A stretch of 51,825 nt of DNA from CAADGU01 sp964581605 (GCA_964581605.1 CAZOPF010000034.1:1-51825); one strand, 5' to 3'; counted from the first letter of the stretch, positions 17,778 through 23,083 are shown. Numbers and translations: made by a program. Notes: a model not told the origin generated them from the letters alone.

Positions 17778-18068
17778 CTATTCGCCACGAGGTTCCGGTA
17801 AATAGCGCCTGGCGACACGAGGATAGACCAGGTAGGTGAAAAGAGTGGATAGGAAAAGCGGAATGGCGCATGGGAAAGGCAAAAAGAAGTAAATGGCAAA
17901 AATGCCAAAGGGTATCCAAACGATAGGGTCTGCTGGCCACCCTACTGAACTGTACTCCACATCACGAAACAAGCGCACACCTATAAGGTAAGGCACTATT
18001 ATTAAACAGGTAAAGATGCTTATAAAAACACAAGCAACCAAAATTACTTTTCGTTTATCCTTAAGCAT
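17778..18068 (-). CDS. small membrane protein of unknown function
   Basis: 96 residues with hydrophobic segments at about 9-30, 48-64 and 65-83, and a basic C-terminus (RVARRYLPEPRGE). It lies upstream of and on the same strand as the C11 lipoprotein, 46 bp away, so co-transcription is possible. No family recognised. Confidence 0.55.
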   Translation of the reverse strand: MLKDKRKVILVACVFISIFTCLIIVPYLIGVRLFRDVEYSSVGWPADPIVWIPFGIFAIYFFLPFPCAIPLFLSTLFTYLVYPRVARRYLPEPRGE

Positions 18069-18155
18069 GTCTCACCGCTAAACGATTACAGTTGCTCCTG
18101 AGCATCATCTCCTGCCCAAATGGTAACAGGCAGGAAAAGGTTGGGCAAAACATTC

Positions 18156-18188
18156 AGACCCGAAGGGTTTTGGAAACCCTTCGGGTCT
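18156..18188. terminator. bidirectional hairpin terminator (GACCCGAAGGGTTT)
   Basis: Perfect inverted repeat AGACCCGAAGGGTTT / AAACCCTTCGGGTCT with a 3-base loop between two genes transcribed on the minus strand. It lies just beyond the HNH stop, fitting termination of the TROVE/HNH unit. Confidence 0.7.
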
Positions 18189-18196
18189 TTGCCAGG

Positions 18197-18718
18197 CTAA
18201 ATCTCCAGATAAAACTTCCATGCTTCCGGCACATTCCCAGAGGCCACCAGGTAATCCACACGCGGCGTCTTGGGTTCCCAGCGCAGGGTCATGCCGGCTT
18301 CGTGGGGGGTGCGGTCGTTTTTACGGCCGTTACACTCCGCACAGGCACACGCCGTATTCACCCAGGTATTGCGCCCGCCGCGACTCTTCGGCAGCAGGTG
18401 GTCAATGGTGAAGTCATTAGGGTGCAGGGTACGGCCGTGACGTTTCTCCCCGGCATGTACCCCACAGTAAATACAGGTGAAACCGTCCCGTTTCAACACC
18501 CCCTGGCGGCTCCAGCGCGTACCCCGCTGCGGCACATTCACATACCGCCGCAGCCGCAGCACCGTCGGAATCGGGTGCGTCTCCGCAATACCCGCCAGCG
18601 CCACCACCTCCTCCGTCACCGCATCCACCGCCTCGCGCAGCAGCAGCGACAGCGCCCGCTTCTTGGGAATCACTGCCAGTGGTTCATACGTTGCGTTTAA
18701 CAGTAGAATTGCTGCCAT
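18197..18718 (-). CDS. HNH endonuclease (small, 5-methylcytosine-restriction-like)
   Basis: 173 residues from ATG 18718 (MAAILLLNATYEPLAVI, the family-typical start). The open frame to 18766 would translate an intergenic repeat. HNH signature: FTCIYCG, then FTIDHLLPKSRGG and NTACACAECNGRKN with zinc cysteines. This group is widespread in Chloroflexota, Deinococcus and Cyanobacteria; its biological role is not established. It lies 65 bp downstream of the TROVE gene on the same strand and may be co-transcribed with it. Confidence 0.9.
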   Translation of the reverse strand: MAAILLLNATYEPLAVIPKKRALSLLLREAVDAVTEEVVALAGIAETHPIPTVLRLRRYVNVPQRGTRWSRQGVLKRDGFTCIYCGVHAGEKRHGRTLHPNDFTIDHLLPKSRGGRNTWVNTACACAECNGRKNDRTPHEAGMTLRWEPKTPRVDYLVASGNVPEAWKFYLEI

Positions 18719-18724
18719 AACAAT

Positions 18725-18787
18725 CTCCGTGATGTGTGATGCGTGATGCGTGATGGTCTGGTTCACGCATCACGCATCACGTATCAC
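18725..18787. repeat. heptad-unit hairpin (GTGATGC type)
   Basis: TGATGCG units repeated three times are followed by the inverted ATCACGC series. It occupies the whole TROVE-HNH gap and overlaps the TROVE stop codon. Confidence 0.75.
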
Positions 18788-20391
18788 TCTCGAATAAAGT
18801 CAGCGATGAGCGATGGCACGGCCGTGTCAAAGCCCACCACATCAAGCATACCAGCGTCGTTGGGATCGGCAACAGAAAAACGGTTAGCCACCATGCCCAC
18901 CACTACCAGTTTGGCCGGAATACCCGTCCGCCGACGGTATTCTTGCAATGCCTGGGTCGGGTGAACATTGCCATACCACGTCTCACTGTCCGTGTACACC
19001 ACAAACGCATCCGCTTTCACGCCATTCGCCAGCGCCCACAGCATCGGTTGGGCCACATCCGTCGCCCCAAACGGCAGGTTGCTTACCGCTTGCACGGCAT
19101 CATCCAGCCGTTGGCGCGGCGAGATGTTTAGCCGCACCATCTGATGCGAGAAGCCGATGATGCTCACATGCTGTTCCGTTGCCGCCGTCACCAGCGCCAT
19201 CGCCGCCGACGCCACCCGCGGCGTCAGCCCCGGCACACCCGCCACCGTGCCCATGCTCATCGAGCCAGACACGTCCAGCGCCAGCACCAACCGTTTGCCC
19301 GTCGCCTCCACATTCTGGAACGCCCGGTAAAACGCCTGATCCAGCGCATCCACAACGGCCGTGACCGGATTCCACGTCAGCCCACCGCGTGCGCCTTTGC
19401 CGTGCCGGTAGGTCAGCAGCGCGGCCAGCACCGCCACCGGATGCACTCGCGCCCGACGCAGTTGTTCAGCATCCGTCAGCCGTTCAACCACTCGCTCCGT
19501 TTCTGCGCCCAGCGGCGTCAGTACACCGTTCGCCGTCAGCCGGGCCAGGTTACGCAGCAGCGCCGTCAGTGGCAGGTGTGGCAGCAGCGTCCGCCACACG
19601 TCCGCCTCCGCCAGCCATTGCGTAGGAATCGCTTCCCAGGGCAGGCCATAAGTCTCTACCAGCCGCTGCACATCCCCCACCGAGGTGGCTTGTTTGGCTT
19701 GTTCAAAGGCCCAGATGGTCTGTAGTGCGCTGTCATCTGGGGCAGCGGCGGGTAGATTGGCCGCTTCCCAACCCTGTGTCATCCAGTGGAAGAGCTGGTT
19801 GTGTACGGCCGTAGGCGCTTGTGGATGGGCCAGCCGCAGAGCATCACGGTGGCTCCAGCCGTCTCGTTGTTGGTATTTCACCGCCTGGTAAGCCAGCCGT
19901 TCCGCGTCCATGCCGGTGTACCAGTTGGCCACACCCCGGCGCAGCGCCCGGCCCCAGCCACGGAACCCTTCCACAAACTCCATGAAGTGAAAGAGGTGCG
20001 TACCGGTGCGGGCCACACGGGGCAGGGCGGCAATGGCCGCTTGCCGGGTGGCTTCGTCGCCCAACCCGGCGGCCATGGCCAGCACAAACAGGGCGGGATC
20101 GTTGCGGGGGGCACGGCCGTTTTCAGAAATTTCCACCACGCGAGAGACGACGCGACGGCCGTCGGCTTGCAGGCAGCGCAGCACCGCCTCCGCATTCTCG
20201 CGGGTCAGTTTCTGCGGCTGGATGTAAAACGTGCCGCCTTCCGAACCCAGCACCAGGAAGCGGTCAAGCTGCATCCAGTCATCCACCGCCCAGGCGTAGC
20301 CACCGGCCGAATTAGCAACCTGGTTGCTGCCCGGAATCGGCTGGCTCTGCGGCGTTTGCCACATGGAAAAAAGTTGTCGCAGTTTCGTCAT
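18784..20391 (-). CDS. rsr: TROVE-domain Ro60-like RNA-binding protein
   Basis: 535 residues: an N-terminal TROVE HEAT-repeat ring (about 10-360; start MTKLRQLFSMWQTPQSQPIP, then QVANSAGGYAWAVDDW and LDRFLVLGSEGGTFY) and a C-terminal von Willebrand A domain with MIDAS motif DVSGSMS (Asp373). Ro60 proteins bind the 3' ends of misfolded RNAs and Y RNAs through the ring, and in Deinococcus and Salmonella work with PNPase or RtcB in RNA decay and repair. A strong SD (AAAGGAGG) precedes ATG 20391. It lies directly downstream of a tRNA array and three tRNA-like RNAs on the same strand. No rtcA, rtcB or pnp is in the window. Confidence 0.95.
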   Translation of the reverse strand: MTKLRQLFSMWQTPQSQPIPGSNQVANSAGGYAWAVDDWMQLDRFLVLGSEGGTFYIQPQKLTRENAEAVLRCLQADGRRVVSRVVEISENGRAPRNDPALFVLAMAAGLGDEATRQAAIAALPRVARTGTHLFHFMEFVEGFRGWGRALRRGVANWYTGMDAERLAYQAVKYQQRDGWSHRDALRLAHPQAPTAVHNQLFHWMTQGWEAANLPAAAPDDSALQTIWAFEQAKQATSVGDVQRLVETYGLPWEAIPTQWLAEADVWRTLLPHLPLTALLRNLARLTANGVLTPLGAETERVVERLTDAEQLRRARVHPVAVLAALLTYRHGKGARGGLTWNPVTAVVDALDQAFYRAFQNVEATGKRLVLALDVSGSMSMGTVAGVPGLTPRVASAAMALVTAATEQHVSIIGFSHQMVRLNISPRQRLDDAVQAVSNLPFGATDVAQPMLWALANGVKADAFVVYTDSETWYGNVHPTQALQEYRRRTGIPAKLVVVGMVANRFSVADPNDAGMLDVVGFDTAVPSLIADFIRE

Positions 20392-20415
20392 GCTGCACCT
20401 CCTTTGGAAATAATC

Positions 20416-20469
20416 AAAGATTGCGCAGATTGCGCAGATAAAAATCGGTGTAATCTGCGTAATCTTTGA
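20416..20469. repeat. 9-bp-unit hairpin before the TROVE gene
   Basis: Two direct copies of GATTGCGCA form the left arm, and the inverted TCTGCGTAATC series the right arm. On the minus strand it lies between the last tRNA-like RNA and the TROVE ribosome-binding site. Confidence 0.65.
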
Positions 20470-20482
20470 TTTTTATTTATCA

Positions 20483-20553
20483 CGGTGGGCAAGGGGCGCC
20501 GATGGGGTAAAAAGCAGATTTACAGTCTGGTAACCCATCAGCTCCGGCCCACC
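20483..20553 (-). ncRNA. tRNA-like RNA with Tyr-type anticodon loop, no D/T arms
   Basis: 71 nt. The ends pair perfectly (GGTGGGC with GCCCACC, then G as discriminator). Inside, GATGGG pairs with CCCATC, and at the tip CAGA-CTGTAAA-TCTG forms a 7-base loop identical in layout to a tRNA-Tyr(GTA) anticodon loop. No TTCRA T-loop and no D arm are present, so the D and T regions seem to pair with each other instead. It is the RNA nearest to the TROVE gene. Could be a Y-RNA-like Ro60 ligand or a decayed tRNA-Tyr. Confidence 0.45.
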
Positions 20554-20555
20554 AG

Positions 20556-20669
20556 CGGGGCGCGCGAGGGTCGAACTCGCTCACGCTTGCGCGCTTAAAC
20601 CAGATAACCATTTACCGCCGGCCCGGTGGTTTCCGGTCAAGGATTGGAAACGGTAATAACCAACGCCCC
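20556..20669 (-). ncRNA. tRNA-like RNA with canonical acceptor and T arm (candidate Y RNA)
   Basis: 114 nt. Acceptor stem GGGGCGT/GCGCCCC (7 bp) and T arm GCGAG-TTCGACC-CTCGC are fully tRNA-like. GCGC-GCAA-GCGT forms a class-II-like variable hairpin. The 5' part is not a D arm: GTTTCC/GGAAAC makes a hairpin and TTACCG pairs with CGGTAA. No acceptable anticodon loop is found. The loop of the inner hairpin contains CTTGACC, which resembles the conserved strand of vertebrate Y RNAs, although that short match may be chance. Its place two elements upstream of the TROVE gene makes it the best Y-RNA candidate. Confidence 0.45.
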
Positions 20670-20685
20670 AAAAGTATCTAGCACA

Positions 20686-20796
20686 GGCGGGCAAATGTGA
20701 GAGTGGGCGGTACACCGGCCCACGGTTACGCCGACCGGCTGCTGCTCTCCAACAGCAAAACCCAGGGTGAGGATAACCCACGCTCTCCGGCCCGCC
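20686..20796 (-). ncRNA. structured tRNA-like RNA, closed by 7-bp terminal stem
   Basis: 111 nt. GGCGGGC pairs with GCCCGCC at the ends, and GAGAG with CTCTC further in. Internal hairpins: GTGGGC/GCCCAC (with GGT/ACC inside it) and TGCTG/CAGCA whose loop begins TTGGA. The 5' end is similar to the 71-nt element at 20483 (both begin GG-GGGCCGGAG), suggesting the two are related. No T-loop consensus. It is the third tRNA-like element before the TROVE gene. Confidence 0.4.
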
Positions 20797-20811
20797 ATCT
20801 GCTTTATCCAG

Positions 20812-20883
20812 TTGACGAGGGTGGAATTGAACCACCGCCGACGGGCTTATGAGACCCGCGCTCTACCATTGAGCTACTCGCCA
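20812..20883 (-). tRNA. tRNA-Met(CAT) (or Ile2)
   Basis: Acceptor TGGCGAG/CTCGTCA, D stem GCTC/GAGC, anticodon arm CGGGT-CTCATAA-GCCCG, T arm GGTGG-TTCAATT-CCACC. Position 1-72 is paired, so it is not an initiator. A lysidine-modified Ile tRNA cannot be excluded. CCA is not encoded. Confidence 0.85.
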
Positions 20884-20889
20884 AAACAG

Positions 20890-20960
20890 TCGGCCGTCCA
20901 GGAATTGAACCTGGTGCTTCCGCATATCAGACGGATGCGCTGCCGTTGCGCTAACGGCCG
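20890..20960 (-). tRNA. tRNA-Ile(GAT)
   Basis: Acceptor CGGCCGT/ACGGCCG, anticodon arm TCCGT-CTGATAT-GCGGA, T arm CCAGG-TTCAATT-CCTGG. The acceptor stem itself contains the genome-wide palindrome core CGGCCG. No encoded CCA. Confidence 0.85.
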
Positions 20961-20970
20961 TTACCAACAG

Positions 20971-21044
20971 GGTGACTGGCGAGGCTCGAACTCGCGGCCT
21001 TCTGGGCCACAACCAGACGCTCTGCCAACTGAGCTACAGCCACC
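20971..21044 (-). tRNA. tRNA-His(GTG)
   Basis: Anticodon arm TCTGG-TTGTGGC-CCAGA, T arm GCGAG-TTCGAGC-CTCGC. The extra G(-1) opposite C73, the histidyl identity element, is encoded. Confidence 0.92.
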
Positions 21045-21056
21045 ATAAACTATCAG

Positions 21057-21156
21057 CGGAAAGGGAGTGCGCATGGCAGCCATGCGACCGAACCCACAAG
21101 GGCTTGCGCCTCGGTCGTTTTCAAGACGACGGCCGTCGCCCATCGGCTTGCCTTCC
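21057..21156 (-). tRNA. tRNA-Ser(TGA), T arm replaced by a different hairpin
   Basis: 100 nt. D stem GCC/GGC, anticodon arm GTCGT-CTTGAAA-ACGAC (TGA) and variable arm GGC-GCAA-GCC are class II serine. The T stem begins normally (GTGGG-TTCG), but instead of the usual loop end and CCCAC strand there is a perfect 7-bp hairpin CGCATGG-CTG-CCATGCG before the acceptor strand. Acceptor pairs 6 of 7 (GGAAGGC/CCTTTCC), discriminator G. Possibly non-functional, or a tRNA mimic. Confidence 0.6.
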
Positions 21157-21165
21157 CAAAATCTA

Positions 21166-21239
21166 TGCCAGGACTCCGAATCGAACGGAGGGCCTCCTGT
21201 GCTTCAGACAGGCGCTGCTACCAACTGAGCTACCCCGGC
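21166..21239 (-). tRNA. tRNA-Phe(GAA)
   Basis: Acceptor GCCGGGG/TCCTGGC, anticodon arm CCTGT-CTGAAGC-ACAGG, T arm CTCCG-TTCGATT-CGGAG, discriminator A. Confidence 0.9.
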
Positions 21240-21244
21240 TCCAA

Positions 21245-21315
21245 AAGCCCCAAGGGGAATTGAACCCCTGCTACAAGGTTGAAAGCCTTGTGTCCTGCCA
21301 TTAGACGATAGGGCC
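21245..21315 (-). tRNA. tRNA-Glu(TTC)
   Basis: Acceptor GGCCCTA/TGGGGCT, anticodon arm CAAGG-CTTTCAA-CCTTG, T arm AGGGG-TTCAATT-CCCCT. Confidence 0.9.
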
Positions 21316-21319
21316 GTCA

Positions 21320-21406
21320 TGGGTTGAGCAGGACTCGAACCTGCGCAGCACCGATTGATGCAGTTGGTTTACAGCCAACTCCCTTTGCCGCTCGGGACAC
21401 CAACCC
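21320..21406 (-). tRNA. tRNA-Tyr(GTA)
   Basis: Class II with long variable arm; anticodon arm GTTGG-CTGTAAA-CCAAC, T arm GCAGG-TTCGAGT-CCTGC, acceptor GGGTTGG/TCAACCC. Confidence 0.92.
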
Positions 21407-21411
21407 CTGTG

Positions 21412-21486
21412 TACCTCTGGTAGGATTTGAACCTACAACCTTCTGGGTCGAAACCAGGCGCTCTTATTCCGTTGAGCTACAGAGGC
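21412..21486 (-). tRNA. tRNA-Arg(TCG)
   Basis: Acceptor GCCTCTG/CAGAGGT, anticodon loop TTTCGAC, T arm GTAGG-TTCAAAT-CCTAC. The outermost anticodon-stem pair is a mismatch. Confidence 0.85.
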
Positions 21487-21495
21487 AAAAGTTTG

Positions 21496-21570
21496 TACCG
21501 GCGGCAGGATTTGAACCTGCAACGGCCGTGGTCTGAGCACGGTGCGTCTGCCAGATTGCGCCACGCCGGC
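21496..21570 (-). tRNA. tRNA-Leu(CAG) with class I-length variable loop
   Basis: Acceptor GCCGGCG/CGCCGGT, Leu-like D arm, anticodon arm CCGTG-CTCAGAC-CACGG, T arm GCAGG-TTCAAAT-CCTGC. Leu tRNAs of bacteria normally have a long variable arm. Here only five bases (CCGTT) separate the anticodon and T stems, and they form part of an ACGGCCGT motif. Confidence 0.75.
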
Positions 21571-21580
21571 ATAAAACAGA

Positions 21581-21669
21581 TGAGCCGAGAGGGCATCGAA
21601 CCCCCAACCTGCGGATTAAGTGCGTTTAGGAAACGCCGACCGCTGCTCTGCCGATTGAGCTATCGGCCC
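21581..21669 (-). tRNA. tRNA-Arg(CCT)-like with elongated anticodon arm
   Basis: 89 nt. Acceptor GGGCCGA/TCGGCTC, D stem GCTC/GAGC and T arm GGGGG-TTCGATG-CCCTC are normal. The anticodon region is 33 nt instead of 17: outer stem GCGG/CCGC, an unequal internal loop (3 and 7 nt), inner stem GCGT/ACGC and loop TTCCTAA with anticodon CCT and U33. The outer part alone resembles a Lys(CTT) arm, so this could be a Lys tRNA with a 15-16 nt hairpin inserted, but that reading lacks U33. Confidence 0.6.
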
Positions 21670-21686
21670 CAGGCGGAAGGGGTTAA

Positions 21687-21771
21687 CGGAAGGGACAGGA
21701 ATTGAACCTGCACTGGGTATTTCACCAAACTCGTTTAGCAAACGAGCGCCTTACCATTCGGCCACCCTTCC
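21687..21771 (-). tRNA. tRNA-Ser(GCT)
   Basis: Class II; acceptor GGAAGGG/CCCTTCC, anticodon arm CTCGT-TTGCTAA-ACGAG, T arm GCAGG-TTCAATT-CCTGT, discriminator G. Regular, in contrast with the Ser(TGA) gene of the same array. Confidence 0.92.
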
Positions 21772-21777
21772 CAAAGA

Positions 21778-21842
21778 GGGAGACTGTGAGATTGGGAGAC
21801 TGTGAGATTGAATCTCTTAGTCTCCCAATCTCCTAATCTCTT
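21778..21842. repeat. 8-bp-unit hairpin (GAGACTGT/GAGATTGG)
   Basis: Alternating units GAGACTGT and GAGATTGG are followed by their inverted forms (TCTCCCAA, TAATCTC). Lies between tRNA-Ser and tRNA-Gly. Confidence 0.7.
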
Positions 21843-21849
21843 TCCCCCA

Positions 21850-21921
21850 AGCGGAGAGCGGGGCTTGAACCCACATCTTCTCTATGGCACAGAGAGGTTC
21901 TGCCGGTTGAACTACCTCCGC
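21850..21921 (-). tRNA. tRNA-Gly(GCC)
   Basis: Acceptor GCGGAGG/TCTCCGC, anticodon arm TCTCT-GTGCCAT-AGAGA, T arm GTGGG-TTCAAGC-CCCGC. Confidence 0.88.
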
Positions 21922-21926
21922 AGGTA

Positions 21927-21979
21927 CTCCGAGAGGCTTCGGGGATGCAGCGACGAAATGGGTCACTACCCTCTCGGAG
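21927..21979 (-). ncRNA. 53-nt hairpin element inside the tRNA array
   Basis: Ten-bp perfect terminal stem CCTCTCGGAG/CTCCGAGAGG with an internal GGGT-AGTG-ACCC hairpin and a TTCG/CGAA stem whose loop contains CTGCATC. It occupies the place of a tRNA between Gly and Thr, but is too short for one and has no T arm. It contains a GCA (Cys-type) triplet after T, the only such candidate in the array; this is weak. Confidence 0.3.
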
Positions 21980-21993
21980 ACGGTTGAGCCAAA

Positions 21994-22068
21994 AGCTGGC
22001 GGCGGGATTCGAACTCGCGCACGGCCGTTTACAAGACGGCTGCTCTTCCAATTCTGAGCTACACCAGC
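21994..22068 (-). tRNA. tRNA-Thr(TGT)
   Basis: Acceptor GCTGGTG/CGCCAGC, anticodon arm GCCGT-CTTGTAA-ACGGC, T arm GCGAG-TTCGAAT-CCCGC (one mismatch). An ACGGCCGT motif spans anticodon stem and variable loop. Confidence 0.88.
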
Positions 22069-22077
22069 AAAAAGCAG

Positions 22078-22148
22078 TCAAGGTGGAAGGAATCGAACCT
22101 CCGGCTCAGCGTCCCAGGCGCCGCATGTTCCCATTACACCACACCCTG
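22078..22148 (-). tRNA. tRNA-Pro(TGG), C at position 33
   Basis: Acceptor CAGGGTG/CACCTTG, D arm with GTG/CAT stem, anticodon arm CGGCG-CCTGGGA-CGCTG, T arm GGAGG-TTCGATT-CCTTC. The loop has C where U33 is nearly universal, so decoding may be impaired. Confidence 0.7.
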
Positions 22149-22150
22149 AA

Positions 22151-22226
22151 TCAGTGAGCGGTAAGCAGTGAGCGGTGAGTAGTGTGAAGCAACCCCTTAC
22201 TGCTTACTGCCCACCGCTCACTGCTA
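22151..22226. repeat. heptad-unit hairpin (AGTGAGC type)
   Basis: Units AGTGAGC, GGTAAGC, AGTGAGC, GGTGAGT are followed by the inverted CTTACTG, CTCACTG series. It separates tRNA-Pro and tRNA-Gln. Confidence 0.75.
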
Positions 22227-22236
22227 ACTTCTAAAA

Positions 22237-22308
22237 CTACGGGGCCAGGGTTCGAACCTGGATTTACTGATTCAAAGTCAGCGGTCCTGCCAGTTAGACG
22301 ACCCCGTA
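22237..22308 (-). tRNA. tRNA-Gln(TTG)
   Basis: Acceptor TACGGGG/CCCCGTA, anticodon arm GCTGA-CTTTGAA-TCAGT, T arm CCAGG-TTCGAAC-CCTGG. Confidence 0.9.
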
Positions 22309-22330
22309 CCAAACAAATGAGAAGAGGAGG

Positions 22331-22356
22331 GTGAGACGGCCGTACGGCCGTCTCAC
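22331..22356. repeat. 26-bp perfect palindrome made of two ACGGCCGT motifs
   Basis: Two ACGGCCGT octamers overlap end to end at the centre of a perfect palindrome with flanks GTGAG/CTCAC. Located in the 130-bp gap between tRNA-Gln and tRNA-Trp, where nothing else is recognised. Could form a cruciform or RNA hairpin. Confidence 0.75.
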
Positions 22357-22440
22357 CCCAAAAAAGGAGTTGAGGCTTTTGCCCCACAAGAAGGAGGGAA
22401 GAGGAAGAAAATTCGGCGACACCCCACAAGTGATCGCCAG

Positions 22441-22513
22441 CAGGTGAGATAGGGTTTGAACCTACAACCTGTAGTTTTGGAGACTACCGCTCTACCAGTT
22501 GAGCTACCCACCT
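22441..22513 (-). tRNA. tRNA-Trp(CCA)
   Basis: Acceptor AGGTGGG/CTCACCT, anticodon arm GTAGT-CTCCAAA-ACTAC, T arm GTAGG-TTCAAAC-CCTAT, discriminator G. Confidence 0.92.
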
Positions 22514-22520
22514 GTATGTG

Positions 22521-22591
22521 TGGACTGCGCGGGAATTGAACCCACATTTCTGCGTTGCAAGCGCAGCGTCTTCCCGTTGGACGATCAGCCC
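22521..22591 (-). tRNA. tRNA-Ala(TGC)
   Basis: Anticodon arm CTGCG-CTTGCAA-CGCAG, T arm GTGGG-TTCAATT-CCCGC. The acceptor GGGCTGA/GCAGTCC has a mismatch at 7-66 and lacks the G3-U70 in its usual form (G3-U70 is present as G3 opposite T). Confidence 0.85.
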
Positions 22592-22599
22592 AATAATTG

Positions 22600-22727
22600 T
22601 GGGAACGGCAGGAGTTGAACCTGCAACACCTCCAGTAAGAATGGTAACCGACTACTGCCGGCCCATACATGATGGTCAAGGAATAGCAATCGGGTTTTTA
22701 GTGCTCTGCCAATTGAGCTACGTTCCC
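22600..22727 (-). tRNA. tRNA-Lys(CTT) interrupted by a 55-nt insertion in the anticodon stem
   Basis: 128 nt. Acceptor GGGAACG/CGTTCCC, D stem GCTC/GAGC and T arm GCAGG-TTCAACT-CCTGC are perfect. If bases 22645-22699 are removed, the anticodon arm becomes CTCCA-TTCTTAC-TGGAG, a flawless 5-bp stem with U33 and anticodon CTT. The insertion therefore lies between nucleotides 28 and 29 and its borders are unique. It can fold (AACC-GA with TCGGTT, CCAT with ATGG). It is far too small for a group I or II intron. It is the only clear Lys tRNA in the array. Confidence 0.75.
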
Positions 22728-22732
22728 AAAGG

Positions 22733-22804
22733 CTGCAAGAGCAGGATTTGAACCTGCACCATACCGATTAACAGTCGGCAGCTCTGCCTTTAAGCTATCT
22801 TGCA
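22733..22804 (-). tRNA. tRNA-Asn(GTT)
   Basis: Acceptor TGCAAGA/TCTTGCA, anticodon arm GCCGA-CTGTTAA-TCGGT, T arm GCAGG-TTCAAAT-CCTGC, discriminator G. Confidence 0.9.
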
Positions 22805-22810
22805 TCGTGG

Positions 22811-22884
22811 CGGTCCCGACCGGATTTGAACCGGCGATCTCTGGTGTGACAAACCAGTGGGATCCCAGACTTCCCCACGAGACC
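22811..22884 (-). tRNA. tRNA-Asp(GTC)
   Basis: First gene of the array. Acceptor GGTCTCG/CGGGACC, D stem GGGA/TCCC, anticodon arm CTGGT-TTGTCAC-ACCAG, T arm GCCGG-TTCAAAT-CCGGT, discriminator G. The next three bases are CCA, unlike the other members, so CCA may be encoded here. Confidence 0.9.
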
Positions 22885-23083
22885 GAAATTGAACAAAGGA
22901 GCGCAAAAGGTTCACCTTTTGCACCTTTACGTTAAAACAAAAGGGCGGTATGTGATTGTTAACGTGCCATACTGCACACGGCCGTGACCACCGTTCGTTT
23001 GGGGCGATTGAACAGGGCATCTTGGACCCTGCTGCTATCGTCAGTTGGGGTAGTCTACGGCCTGGATTTGCCCAGGGGGCGAG

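Noticed and set aside
20556..20669. tmRNA
   Set aside because: The acceptor and T arm fit, but total length is 114 nt and there is no tag reading frame or pseudoknot region.
20686..20796. tRNA-Ser(GGA)
   Set aside because: A hairpin loop starts TTGGA, but it has 8 bases, no T arm and no D arm, so it cannot be called a tRNA.
20812..20883. Initiator tRNA
   Set aside because: The 1-72 pair is formed and the anticodon stem lacks the GGG/CCC run of initiators.
21778..21842. CRISPR array
   Set aside because: Repeat units here and elsewhere are 7-9 bp without spacers; nothing like 25-40 bp repeats with unique spacers or cas genes was found.
22645..22699. Group I or group II intron in tRNA-Lys
   Set aside because: 55 nt is far below the size of either class, and the site (28/29) is not in the anticodon loop.
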